From: DATIJJ01 sp039936115
GTDB taxonomy: Bacteria > Pseudomonadota > Gammaproteobacteria > DSM-16500
Assembly (NCBI GenBank): GCA_039936115.1
Contig: JBDTIZ010000232.1
Coordinates: 1 to 16,137 of the forward strand
Direction of reading: 5' to 3'
DNA length: 16,137 nt
The position numbers and the translations under genes are program-made. Below, one piece after another: positions 6,342 through 13,717 of this stretch. The notes under the pieces were generated by a model, which saw only the letters and a program-made list of their open reading frames with translations, made no database searches and was not told the DNA's origin. The stretch's first letter is position 1. Each line of letters opens with the position of its first letter.

Positions 6342-8498
6342 TCAATGGCTCTGAGACGGCACTACCGCCTGCGAAACTTTATCTTTTTTCTGAACAGCTG
6401 ACGCCGTTTCTCTTGGTTGAAAAAGAGTCGCGCCTATTACCACTTGAGATGCTGGCTTATCCGTTGAAGCTAGCGCAGCCTCTTTTTTTAACACCAATTG
6501 TTGCTCTTTGATTGCCTTAATATTAGATTTGCACGTACTATTATTTGCCGCATGACTTTCAATTAGCTTCCAACCTTTCAACGATAAGTCAAGCTCAGTC
6601 AATGCATTAGGATACTGTTTCATATTTTTATAAATTCGAGCCAAATTAGAATGACAAATAGATATTTGAGTATGCAAATTTATTTGATTTAATGTAATAG
6701 GTTCAGAGTGTGTTAGTTTTAATAATTTATCAAACATCTCTACTGCTTGAGTTTCGCAAGAAACTGCTTCGTCATATTTTTGTATCGCTTTCAGAACCAT
6801 GCCTTTATCTTTTAAATGAATCGCAATTTGCATTTGATAATCCATAACTTTTTGTGCATCAGCTTCGGTCGCAATTCTGCTGTTTTTAAACTTCATTATC
6901 GCATCAATTAATACAAGCGTTTCTTTGGCATTTGTTGCTGATAATTTCATTAAATACATTTCATAAAGTTCTTCTTGCGCTCGTGCAATATCACTCGCAA
7001 CTGACATTTCTTTTGATTCCAGTTGCTCGTATTTAGAAAGTAGACTTTTAAAAGAGTCGACAGCCATTTGATAATAATCTTGGCCGAGATTTTTATATGC
7101 GATCCCTTTATAATATTCGATTTTACTTAATGCGCCGCTTGTAGCAGCAAGTGTTGGAGATTCAAGTTTAGCCGCCCATGCAGACACTTCTGACTCTGTC
7201 TCGAGGGCAAGTTTAAATGAATTTAAACTGAGGTGGACTTTTGCTTTTTTAATGTAGCACTGAATAATAAAACGAATATTATCCTCATGGGAGGTGTCAC
7301 TAGATTTGTATTTACTTTGTAATAAAATTTTGCGTAACTCTATGGCAAGACCAAAATCCTGCGCCGCCTGTTTGCTTTTCAAAGTTGCACTAATCTCTCC
7401 CTTCTGCATTGCGCAAGCTGACAACAGGACACAATCTGAGTACTGATCTTTATATTTGACTATTTTAATTGCAAAAAAATCTGCTGCCTTTAGCAAGGTA
7501 TACAGAATATCTTCTGCTAGCTTTATACTGTTGTAGGCACTTTGAGAATTATTGAGCTGAGCATAAGCTGAAGCACAATCTTTATGACATTCTGCAAGAA
7601 AGAGTTTGTAGGTTCTAGATTCCTTTGTAAAAAGAACATCTTTTAAGCTCTCTATGTGCAAAATCGCAAGTTGGAGGGCACTTAATGCCTTAGCTGGTTG
7701 ATTAATGCCTAGATAAGCTTTGGCTTGAAGAGACAAATAATACGCTAAAGAACATTTTACCTTATTGAGTTGAGCTTGATCTGTAGGACCGTCTGAATTA
7801 ATTTGAGTAGTTAATTGCAAAATCACTTCCTCAAACTTTTCAACTGCTTTATCTGCTTGATTCCATAAAAAGAAGAGCTCTGCGATTTTCTTCCAATCTT
7901 CAACTGCCTTATCAGAAATAGACGATACATATTCAAGTGCTTTCTTGAAACAATTCTCAGCTTCAGCTTTACTATAAAGTTTTGAATTGGCTGGGTGTTT
8001 ATTAAGATAAAGCTTGCCCCATGCAGTATAGCTAATACAGAGATTACGTTTTTTTAAATTATCATCTGAAAGCAAACCAAAACAACAATCAATACTATAT
8101 CTTATGCCGTAGTGAGCTGAACTATAACGATTCTCTGATTGATGGTTTCTAGCCGCATTTAATTTAAATTCTCCACTTTTAAGTAACTCAGCATCGCCGT
8201 ATGTCCGTGAATTACCTCGTCTGAGCAAGGTAGAATCAGACTTGGAATCTGATTCGTCCTCTCGAGTCCGTTTCATGCCACTCAATTGCTTTGGACGCTG
8301 CGCTTCTCTATATTCAGTCAAATACTCATATGCATCTTTAATTTGCATAAATTGGTCTGATTGATCAGGTGATGATGTATCTGGGCGATGAATTAAAGCT
8401 AATTTTCTATATTTTCCCTTGAGCTCTGCATCAGTTGCAGTGGGAGTTAAATCCAAAACAGAATACATTTCATTAACTAAATTATCGTTTCGCATCAT
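6342..8498 (-). CDS. J-domain-like protein with a long TPR-type helical region, degenerate HPD (RPD)
   Basis: The N terminus (about 10-68) is a J domain, the Hsp70 co-chaperone module: MYSVLDLTPTATDAEL, then YRKLAL (30-35), then DQFMQIKDAYEYL. The invariant HPD tripeptide reads R-P-D (38-40), preceded by a His at 37. The codon is CGC, one transition away from CAC. Loss of this His normally abolishes stimulation of Hsp70 ATPase. A charged, Ser-rich linker follows with basic KRTRE (77-81). The remaining 600 or so residues are helical with TPR-like pairs (for example GIAYKNLGQDYYQMAVDSFKSLL-type and NLARIYKNMKQYPNAL-type segments), implying protein-protein binding. No signal peptide or membrane span. 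Start is the first of two ATGs; AAAAGG lies upstream. Function unknown. In a Legionellales-like host-associated bacterium a secreted effector is one possibility, but there is no direct evidence. Confidence 0.8.
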   Translation of the reverse strand: MMRNDNLVNEMYSVLDLTPTATDAELKGKYRKLALIHRPDTSSPDQSDQFMQIKDAYEYLTEYREAQRPKQLSGMKRTREDESDSKSDSTLLRRGNSRTYGDAELLKSGEFKLNAARNHQSENRYSSAHYGIRYSIDCCFGLLSDDNLKKRNLCISYTAWGKLYLNKHPANSKLYSKAEAENCFKKALEYVSSISDKAVEDWKKIAELFFLWNQADKAVEKFEEVILQLTTQINSDGPTDQAQLNKVKCSLAYYLSLQAKAYLGINQPAKALSALQLAILHIESLKDVLFTKESRTYKLFLAECHKDCASAYAQLNNSQSAYNSIKLAEDILYTLLKAADFFAIKIVKYKDQYSDCVLLSACAMQKGEISATLKSKQAAQDFGLAIELRKILLQSKYKSSDTSHEDNIRFIIQCYIKKAKVHLSLNSFKLALETESEVSAWAAKLESPTLAATSGALSKIEYYKGIAYKNLGQDYYQMAVDSFKSLLSKYEQLESKEMSVASDIARAQEELYEMYLMKLSATNAKETLVLIDAIMKFKNSRIATEADAQKVMDYQMQIAIHLKDKGMVLKAIQKYDEAVSCETQAVEMFDKLLKLTHSEPITLNQINLHTQISICHSNLARIYKNMKQYPNALTELDLSLKGWKLIESHAANNSTCKSNIKAIKEQQLVLKKEAALASTDKPASQVVIGATLFQPRETASAVQKKDKVSQAVVPSQSH

Positions 8499-8606
8499 AT
8501 AGAAGGCACCTTTTATTAAAATAGTTGTAGGCTAAAAATTAGCAATACAAGATACTATATTTGCTCAAAAGGTGCAATATTTGTGCATAAATGGTCTTTT
8601 AAAGCA

Positions 8607-9533
8607 TTAAGCTACAGCAGCGTTAGCCGTTTCAGAATCTGTTGATTTAATGAACAATCCTAGCAAATCCTTTAATAATCCAGCCAGCGTTTCAGTCATA
8701 ATCAAAAAATCTGCGTCAAACTGCTGTTGCATAGTCTCCGCTTCCATCTCTTTCACTTGAGCAATTATTTGATCCTGGAACCGCATGCTTTGTAATGAAA
8801 AATTATCCACCAAAACGAAATTCACCAAATCCTGCCAACAAAGTGCAAGTTGCTTGACCTCATAACCTTCTTTAATAAATGCTTGAATACTATTAGCGAA
8901 TAAATCCTGTTGCTGGCAACGTACGATGCGATTTTGCTGATTAGGGTCTTGCAATACGCAGGTTTTTTCAATTGAAAACGTAGTTGGATAATTTTGATGT
9001 TTTAACCAAGGTGTAATTGCTGGCGACAATTTTTTTAATTCGAATGCATGTACACTCTCAGACACTGATTTTTTGAATAACGAGAGAAATTGTTCAGTCT
9101 TTTTTTCATTCGTAGTGCCGAGAACTAACCATTGATTTCTGGTATCAATATACGCATATAAACGAGTGAATTTGCTAAATGCGCGTGGCAACAATGTCAT
9201 GGTGATTTCATCTTTTAAGGAAAGTTTTTGCTTTGAATAAACTTTACGACCTTCGGATGCTTCAATCTGTTTAACTTTGTCATTTAGTTCCTGACGTATC
9301 ACCGATGCGGGTAAGATTTTTTCTTCAATTTGTAAACACAACATGATACATCCGTTCACTGCGCGAGCTAACGGCGCGCCATCCTCATCAACGGGAGAAA
9401 CCCAACCCATGCTAGAAGGCATAGAAGGAAAACAAGAGATAAAGGCTAATGGTTCTAATTTTTTTATTAAGTCTTCTATTGAATAGCGAACAGAATCTGT
9501 CATCTGAAATAATTGAACTTGCTTAAACCACAT
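8607..9533 (-). CDS. rdgC: Recombination-associated protein RdgC
   Basis: RdgC is a nucleoid-associated, ring-forming dsDNA-binding protein that restrains RecA-promoted recombination. The 308 aa compare with about 303 in E. coli and the protein is colinear: MWFKQ at the start, GWVSP (43-47), EEKILP (70-75), the long conserved LKDEITMTLLPRAFSKF stretch (106-122), LCWQDLVNFV (231-240) and FDADFLIMTETL (272-283). Start at MWFK is fixed by homology, with AGGA ten bases upstream. It follows a small exported-protein gene by 30 bp on the same strand, so the two may share a transcript. The J-domain gene lies 108 bp downstream. Confidence 0.96.
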   Translation of the reverse strand: MWFKQVQLFQMTDSVRYSIEDLIKKLEPLAFISCFPSMPSSMGWVSPVDEDGAPLARAVNGCIMLCLQIEEKILPASVIRQELNDKVKQIEASEGRKVYSKQKLSLKDEITMTLLPRAFSKFTRLYAYIDTRNQWLVLGTTNEKKTEQFLSLFKKSVSESVHAFELKKLSPAITPWLKHQNYPTTFSIEKTCVLQDPNQQNRIVRCQQQDLFANSIQAFIKEGYEVKQLALCWQDLVNFVLVDNFSLQSMRFQDQIIAQVKEMEAETMQQQFDADFLIMTETLAGLLKDLLGLFIKSTDSETANAAVA

Positions 9534-9563
9534 GATTATTTATTCCTAAGTTATATTTTTTAT

Positions 9564-10037
9564 TTAATTTGGTGCAACCGACGAATGATGGTTGATAATC
9601 AACCAATCTCTCCCCTGTTTTTGATACACAAAAGTAAAACGAGCGGGAAAATGTTTTGTTTCAGTTCCATCTGTATAACTAAATGTATAAAGCCCCGTAT
9701 TAATAGCAAAATCACCATAAATACCAGTAATTAATTGATCAGTTGTACATTTAATGTCTGGATAACCGGTCAGTGAAGTAAAGTAACCATCCAGCCCACC
9801 TTGATTATTTACTTTAATTTTTGACGACAGTGTTGGCAACAAAAGAGCATTGGGTGCATAAAACTTCACAAGTTCTTCCGGGTGTCCTTTTGCCGTACTG
9901 ATCGCAGCACACCAGTCCTGGTAAGCCTTTTGTACTTTTTCTTCGCTAGACGATGCCGCTGTCGCGCTACTAGCGAGAACAATACATGCCCATAATAGTA
10001 AAAAAACATAATTAAAACGGGCAGTTATCTGAAACAT
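9564..10037 (-). CDS. Exported SnoaL/DUF4440-like (SgcJ/EcaC family) protein
   Basis: A 157-aa protein with a signal peptide (residues 1 to about 27: hydrophobic VFLLLWACIVLASS then ATA-A cleavage-like site). A cone-fold domain of the NTF2/SnoaL type follows: EKVQKAYQDWCAAI helix (33-46), KFYAPNALLLPT (58-69), GDFAINTGLYTFSY (108-121) and the ending DWLIINHHSS (144-153). Family members bind small molecules or act as unassigned enzymes; the named SgcJ/EcaC members are not strong functional guides. The frame is open to 10064, but I start at ATG 10037 because a perfect AAGGAGG (10046-10052) sits eight bases upstream and the signal peptide begins there. It precedes rdgC by 30 bp. Confidence 0.82.
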   Translation of the reverse strand: MFQITARFNYVFLLLWACIVLASSATAASSSEEKVQKAYQDWCAAISTAKGHPEELVKFYAPNALLLPTLSSKIKVNNQGGLDGYFTSLTGYPDIKCTTDQLITGIYGDFAINTGLYTFSYTDGTETKHFPARFTFVYQKQGRDWLIINHHSSVAPN

Positions 10038-10382
10038 TTGATATTCCTCCTTGAAATAATCCATTATTTTAACATTAGAGTTTCTTGGTGTAATAGTTAT
10101 TTAACGGAAAACTGTATTTATACTAGGGCTGTTGGCAAGTGAGTAATGAATGCTGCTGCACTGTAGCTACTGTCACCCCGCACTTGTTGCGGGGTGACAG
10201 TGGCTGCAAGTGTAGGGTGACGGCGTCGTTTCGCTCAAGATGACAGATTCATTGCTCAATTGTTAATAGACCTTTGGAGTGACGCTTGTATAGCTTCGTA
10301 CAATTTTCGCCTAAACACCCACTACTATAGCGTAAAAGATAATGTTACTATTTCCATCTCTCATCCAAACGAATTTTACTCC
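10038..10382. other. Divergent intergenic region with repeats
   Basis: 345 bp separate the minus-strand SnoaL-like gene from the plus-strand glycosidase gene, so promoters in both directions are expected. It holds the AAGGAGG ribosome site at 10046-10052 and the hairpin repeat at 10165-10205. A second repeat-like remnant lies around 10214-10250 (tgacggcgtcgtttcgctca). From 10260 the plus frame is open, with no supported start before 10383. GATAAT at 10338-10343 resembles a -10 box but no acceptable -35 box is present. No RNA gene was recognised. Confidence 0.6.
10165..10205. repeat. 18-bp hairpin repeat (same family as window start)
   Basis: Arms agctactgtcaccccgca and tgcggggtgacagtggct pair over 18 bp with one G-T pair and a cttgt loop; the inner 13 bp (10170-10200) are perfect. 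Its core occurs in reverse orientation at 9-33, where one arm has been tandemly amplified. As it lies between divergent genes it is not a terminator for either. Confidence 0.85.
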
Positions 10383-11192
10383 ATGAATATCTTATTCAAC
10401 TTAATCATTATTTTTTGCGGTATAACGCTTTCATCTGCTTTAAATGCAGAAAACAATTTTAATTTAATTAAACAACAACCTTTACCGAAACAATTAGGTG
10501 ATTTCAGACAAGTAGAATTTACTCTCGCAACAGAAGATGATCCTGTTATTTTTTATGCTGCCACTCTTAATGAAAATTATCATGCCAGCATTTATCAACA
10601 ACCTGGGAAATATCAATTTTTTGCAGATTTTATTGATGCATTAAGTCGGAAACATAATTTTGTAATTGCAACAAACGGCGGATTCTACCGACCCGATTTC
10701 ACACCAGCTGGACTTTACATTGATAAAGGAAAAAAACTCCAAGACTTTGCTCTTCACTCATTGCTTAAACCCTGCGTTGTTATCAATAAAGAACAGAAAA
10801 TTAAACTCGAAACAAGTCGACAGAATTGTTTGAACGGATTTTTTGCTATGCAAACCGGACCAGTATTAATTGACAACGGTGAAATACAAAAATCATTAAC
10901 TAATAACAAAGTACGAACACCTAAATTACAAGAATTTTTTGGTCCTAAACGACGCACGTTGCTCGCAGTCTCTGATGACAATCAAATGATTGTTATTATT
11001 ACTTCACCTATAGCTTTATCTGAGGCTGCGACTATTTTACAAAATTACTCAGCTGCATTTGGTGTGAAGAAAATTAAAACCGCGATTAATTTAGACGGCG
11101 GTTCATCAACAGGGATGTATATACGATTTGCAGATGATCCATTTTATTTTCATGAACAGAGACATGTGAAAACATTTTTGTTTATTGATTAG
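10383..11192 (+). CDS. Exported phosphodiester glycosidase (NAGPA domain) family protein
   Basis: The 269-aa protein has a signal peptide (residues 1 to about 22, MNILFNLIIIFCGITLSS then ALNA) and one NAGPA/phosphodiester glycosidase domain, related to the enzyme that uncovers mannose-6-phosphate in animals. Motifs: NGGFY (98-102), GLYIDKG (110-116), QTGPVLIDNG (157-166), RRTLLAV (190-196) and the family's NLDGGSSTG (236-244). Bacterial members are envelope or secreted proteins thought to cut sugar-phosphodiester bonds; the substrate is unknown. The frame opens earlier (10260), but the ATG at 10383 is preferred since it begins the signal peptide. The ribosome site is poor. Convergent with msrB, with 36 bp between the stops. 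Confidence 0.85.
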   Translation: MNILFNLIIIFCGITLSSALNAENNFNLIKQQPLPKQLGDFRQVEFTLATEDDPVIFYAATLNENYHASIYQQPGKYQFFADFIDALSRKHNFVIATNGGFYRPDFTPAGLYIDKGKKLQDFALHSLLKPCVVINKEQKIKLETSRQNCLNGFFAMQTGPVLIDNGEIQKSLTNNKVRTPKLQEFFGPKRRTLLAVSDDNQMIVIITSPIALSEAATILQNYSAAFGVKKIKTAINLDGGSSTGMYIRFADDPFYFHEQRHVKTFLFID

Positions 11193-11228
11193 TAAATATT
11201 GTTCCATGGAATGAAACCCAAAATTATC

Positions 11229-11750
11229 TTATTCTTTTTTATCCATTCCCTTAAACAAATATAAATATTCCCCATACCCACGCTTCGCCATATCTTCAAC
11301 CGGAATAAATTCAAGCGCCGCAGAATTCATGCAATACCGGTTATAGGTTGGCGCAGGACCATCATCAAAAAGATGTCCCAAGTGTGATTGACCCTGCCTA
11401 GACATAACTTCAGTGCGTGTCATAAACAGACTCTTATCTGTTTTTGTCACAACATTCTCAGGCACTAAAGGCTTAGTGAAACTTGGCCAACCGGTTTTCG
11501 AATCAAACTTATCGAGCGAACTAAATAAAGGTTCGCCAGTGACAACATCAACATAAATTCCCGGTTTTTTATTATCCCAAAACGCATTATGAAACGCTGG
11601 TTCTGTTGCCCCTGTCTGCGTCACAGAATATTGCAATGGCGTGAGTCGCTGTTTAATATCCGCATCACTTGGTTTTTGATAATTATTTCCGGCCATAGCA
11701 AAATTTGCCATCACTAGTAAACTAAAAAATTTAACACCAAATGATTTCAT
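11229..11750 (-). CDS. msrB: Exported peptide-methionine (R)-S-oxide reductase, single-Cys, Zn-less
   Basis: Reduces methionine-R-sulfoxide in proteins, here outside the cytoplasm. A signal peptide (KSFGVKFFSLLVMANFAMA, cleavage near AMA-G) precedes the MsrB fold. Numbered from the first of two adjacent ATGs: EPLFSSLDKFDSKTGWPSF (74-92), SRQGQSHLGHLFDDGP (118-133) and RYCMNSAALEF (139-149) with catalytic Cys141. The two CxxC zinc pairs of zinc-type MsrB are absent; TGEP stands where the first CxxC would be. Cys141 is the only cysteine in the protein, so there is no resolving Cys. AGGAGG (11756-11761), which overlaps the end of the GST gene, is two bases from the first ATG (11753) and five from the second (11750), so I prefer the second. 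Last gene of the ccdA-GST-msrB operon. Confidence 0.92.
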   Translation of the reverse strand: MKSFGVKFFSLLVMANFAMAGNNYQKPSDADIKQRLTPLQYSVTQTGATEPAFHNAFWDNKKPGIYVDVVTGEPLFSSLDKFDSKTGWPSFTKPLVPENVVTKTDKSLFMTRTEVMSRQGQSHLGHLFDDGPAPTYNRYCMNSAALEFIPVEDMAKRGYGEYLYLFKGMDKKE

Positions 11751-11759
11751 CATCGCCTC

Positions 11760-12464
11760 CTATTTATCTACACGCACAGTTGACGCATTCTGTCCGAATA
11801 AAATTTTCTTCGCATCATCGGTCATCGTTGGTTGCGGATTAATTTCATCTGCAATCGCATAAGCACGTTGTACTGCGGTTCTTGATTTAATAGATTCAAA
11901 CCAGCGCTTTAAGTTTGGAAAATCATTTAAATCTTGTCGCTGTTTTTCATACGAAACAATCCATGGATAACACGCCATATCAGCAATCGAATAATCATTT
12001 GCAATATATTCCCGTCCCGCTAACTGTTTATTGAGAACACCATACAAACGCGCAGTCTCATTCACGTAGCGGTCAATCGCATACGGAACAACTTCAGGTG
12101 CATATTGAGTAAAATGATGATTTTGACCCGCCATAGGACCAAGACCCGCCATTTGCCAAAATAACCATTGAATGACTTCCGCACGTCCGCGAATATCTTG
12201 CGGGATAAATTTTCCTGTTTTATCGGCTAAATAAAGTAAAATTGCGCCTGATTCAAAAACAGAAAGCGGTTTACCCTTATCTGCGGGTGAATGATCTAAA
12301 ATAGCAGGTATTCGGTTATTAGGTGCTATACGTAAAAATTCAGGCGCAAATTGTTCGCCTTGACCAATGTTTATTGGTGATATTTTATGTGGAATGTTGG
12401 CTTCTTCGAGAAAAATTGTAATTTTGTGACCATTGGGGGTCGTCCAATAAAATAATTCAATCAT
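11760..12464 (-). CDS. yfcG: YfcG-like glutathione transferase / GSH-dependent disulfide reductase
   Basis: A cytoplasmic Nu-class GST; E. coli YfcG acts as a glutathione-dependent disulfide-bond reductase. The 234-aa protein follows YfcG almost throughout: TTPNGHKITIFLEEA (8-22, with active-site Thr and Asn11), PEFLRIAPNNRIPAI (41-55), FESGAILLYLADKTG (70-84), WLFWQMAGLGPMAGQNHHF (100-118) and YSIADMACYPW (158-168). The C-terminal 25 residues are extra. AGAGG lies upstream of the ATG. It begins 15 bp after ccdA and is followed closely by msrB, giving it a thiol-redox context. Confidence 0.92.
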   Translation of the reverse strand: MIELFYWTTPNGHKITIFLEEANIPHKISPINIGQGEQFAPEFLRIAPNNRIPAILDHSPADKGKPLSVFESGAILLYLADKTGKFIPQDIRGRAEVIQWLFWQMAGLGPMAGQNHHFTQYAPEVVPYAIDRYVNETARLYGVLNKQLAGREYIANDYSIADMACYPWIVSYEKQRQDLNDFPNLKRWFESIKSRTAVQRAYAIADEINPQPTMTDDAKKILFGQNASTVRVDK

Positions 12465-12479
12465 GAAATAAACCTCTTG

Positions 12480-13649
12480 TTAATTGTTGGTAAAATTAAA
12501 TGAATACATTTCAAGCCCTGGCGCCGTTGCAATTATTTCAAGTATGCCCTCTTCTGGATATTTTAATTCAATCAAACGATACGATTTCTTCGATGACACT
12601 GAAAAAATACTATTCGACACATCTTGGCCTTTTGCAGAAACAACCACTTCGCCATTCAATAATAATTTCACTTTTATCGGTTGCTTAGATTGATTACCCA
12701 TTATGGCTGTGATAGTTCTTCCATTAAAATGAATTTTAAAACTCGCGTTCGCACTTGCTGACATGATTTTATCAGAACTAAAAATCCATGAGCCATTCAA
12801 AGCCCAGGTATTTTCTGGCAAACTGATGGGATAACTATACTTGCCCATTTTGTCGTTTAAAATCGCCTCACTGCTCTTGAAATGTTTTGTTGCCGCTTGA
12901 TTCAAATCAGTTGATACCGTCGCGGATTCAGTGGTAAGTGCTGTTTGTGCTGTAGATATGATGGCTAAAGTATTTGTAGAAATCATCGTGTACAGCACAC
13001 TCAAAATAATAATCACACCTAAAATTTTTCGAATGAGCGTGGATTTATTTCTGAAGAAAGCAAACTTAGTTAAGATTTGTCGGCCCAATAATGCAATGAT
13101 TAGCATAGGCACAGCAGCACCAATACCAAACGCTAAGACTAATAAAAAACTGCCGAGATTTGTTTGTTGAACCACTGTTTGCACAATAACCGCTGCTAAA
13201 ATAGGACCTGCACAAGGTGTCCAAATGAATGCGACTAGGCAACCGAATAAAACACCACTCAAAAAACCGCCTTGCGGATTATTCACTGATGACAGACTCG
13301 AACCGACGTTCGTTAATCGCTGTGTTAACCGACCAAATTTTTCAGTCAGATAAGTGGATACCATGATGATGCCGAGCAAAAGCAAAAGTGCAAACGATAT
13401 ATTTCTGACGATATCTAAATTTATTCCTGACAATTGAACTAATTTTCGCGAGAAAAAAGTGAAGGTTGCGAAAATTAAAACAAATCCTAGAATAATACCC
13501 ATCGGACGTTTTTTTCCACCCTCAAGAGAGCCTGAAAGAATAATCGGTAAGATAGGTAAAATGCACGGTGATATAATCAATGCAAAACCTTCTAAAAAAG
13601 CTAAGCCAATATTTAATAATTCATGTTCCATACGGTGAGTCCATATCAT
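12480..13649 (-). CDS. CcdA-type thiol-electron transporter fused to a DipZ-like C-terminal module
   Basis: A membrane protein that would carry electrons from cytoplasmic thioredoxin to the periplasm. Residues about 12-230 are a CcdA domain with roughly six membrane helices and the paired reactive cysteines SPCILPILP (27-35, Cys29) and WTPCAGP (143-149, Cys146); Cys137 is extra. After a Ser/Thr-rich linker, residues about 270-389 form a beta-rich domain (LNGSWIFSSDKIMSA, KIHFNGRTITAIMG, KVKLLLNGEVV, LEMYSFNF). These match the C-terminal module of DipZ proteins. The thioredoxin domain that separates the two parts in DipZ is missing: no CxxC anywhere. ATGs at 13649 and 13631 are both possible and neither has a strong ribosome site. 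First gene of the operon with the GST and msrB, divergent from the MsrB-MsrA fusion gene. Confidence 0.86.
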   Translation of the reverse strand: MIWTHRMEHELLNIGLAFLEGFALIISPCILPILPIILSGSLEGGKKRPMGIILGFVLIFATFTFFSRKLVQLSGINLDIVRNISFALLLLLGIIMVSTYLTEKFGRLTQRLTNVGSSLSSVNNPQGGFLSGVLFGCLVAFIWTPCAGPILAAVIVQTVVQQTNLGSFLLVLAFGIGAAVPMLIIALLGRQILTKFAFFRNKSTLIRKILGVIIILSVLYTMISTNTLAIISTAQTALTTESATVSTDLNQAATKHFKSSEAILNDKMGKYSYPISLPENTWALNGSWIFSSDKIMSASANASFKIHFNGRTITAIMGNQSKQPIKVKLLLNGEVVVSAKGQDVSNSIFSVSSKKSYRLIELKYPEEGILEIIATAPGLEMYSFNFTNN

Positions 13650-13717
13650 TTTTTAAAAATAGTCTAGGAATTAAAGTTATAACATAATATAGTTTATTTT
13701 AGCCAGGAGAACGACGT

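Noticed and set aside
10038..10064. Nine-residue longer start for the SnoaL-like protein
   Set aside because: The perfect AAGGAGG lies inside this stretch and serves the ATG at 10037.
10260..10382. N-terminal extension of the glycosidase frame from a TTG
   Set aside because: No ribosome site; the signal peptide begins at the ATG at 10383.
11193..11228. ttccatggaa palindrome between convergent stops as a terminator
   Set aside because: Ten bases only, no GC-rich stem or T-run.
12484..13170. Plus-strand frames inside the ccdA gene
   Set aside because: Antisense shadows of a well-supported gene.
13650..13717. Divergent promoters between ccdA and the MsrB-MsrA gene
   Set aside because: AT-rich and certainly a candidate, but no -35/-10 pair good enough to place on either strand.
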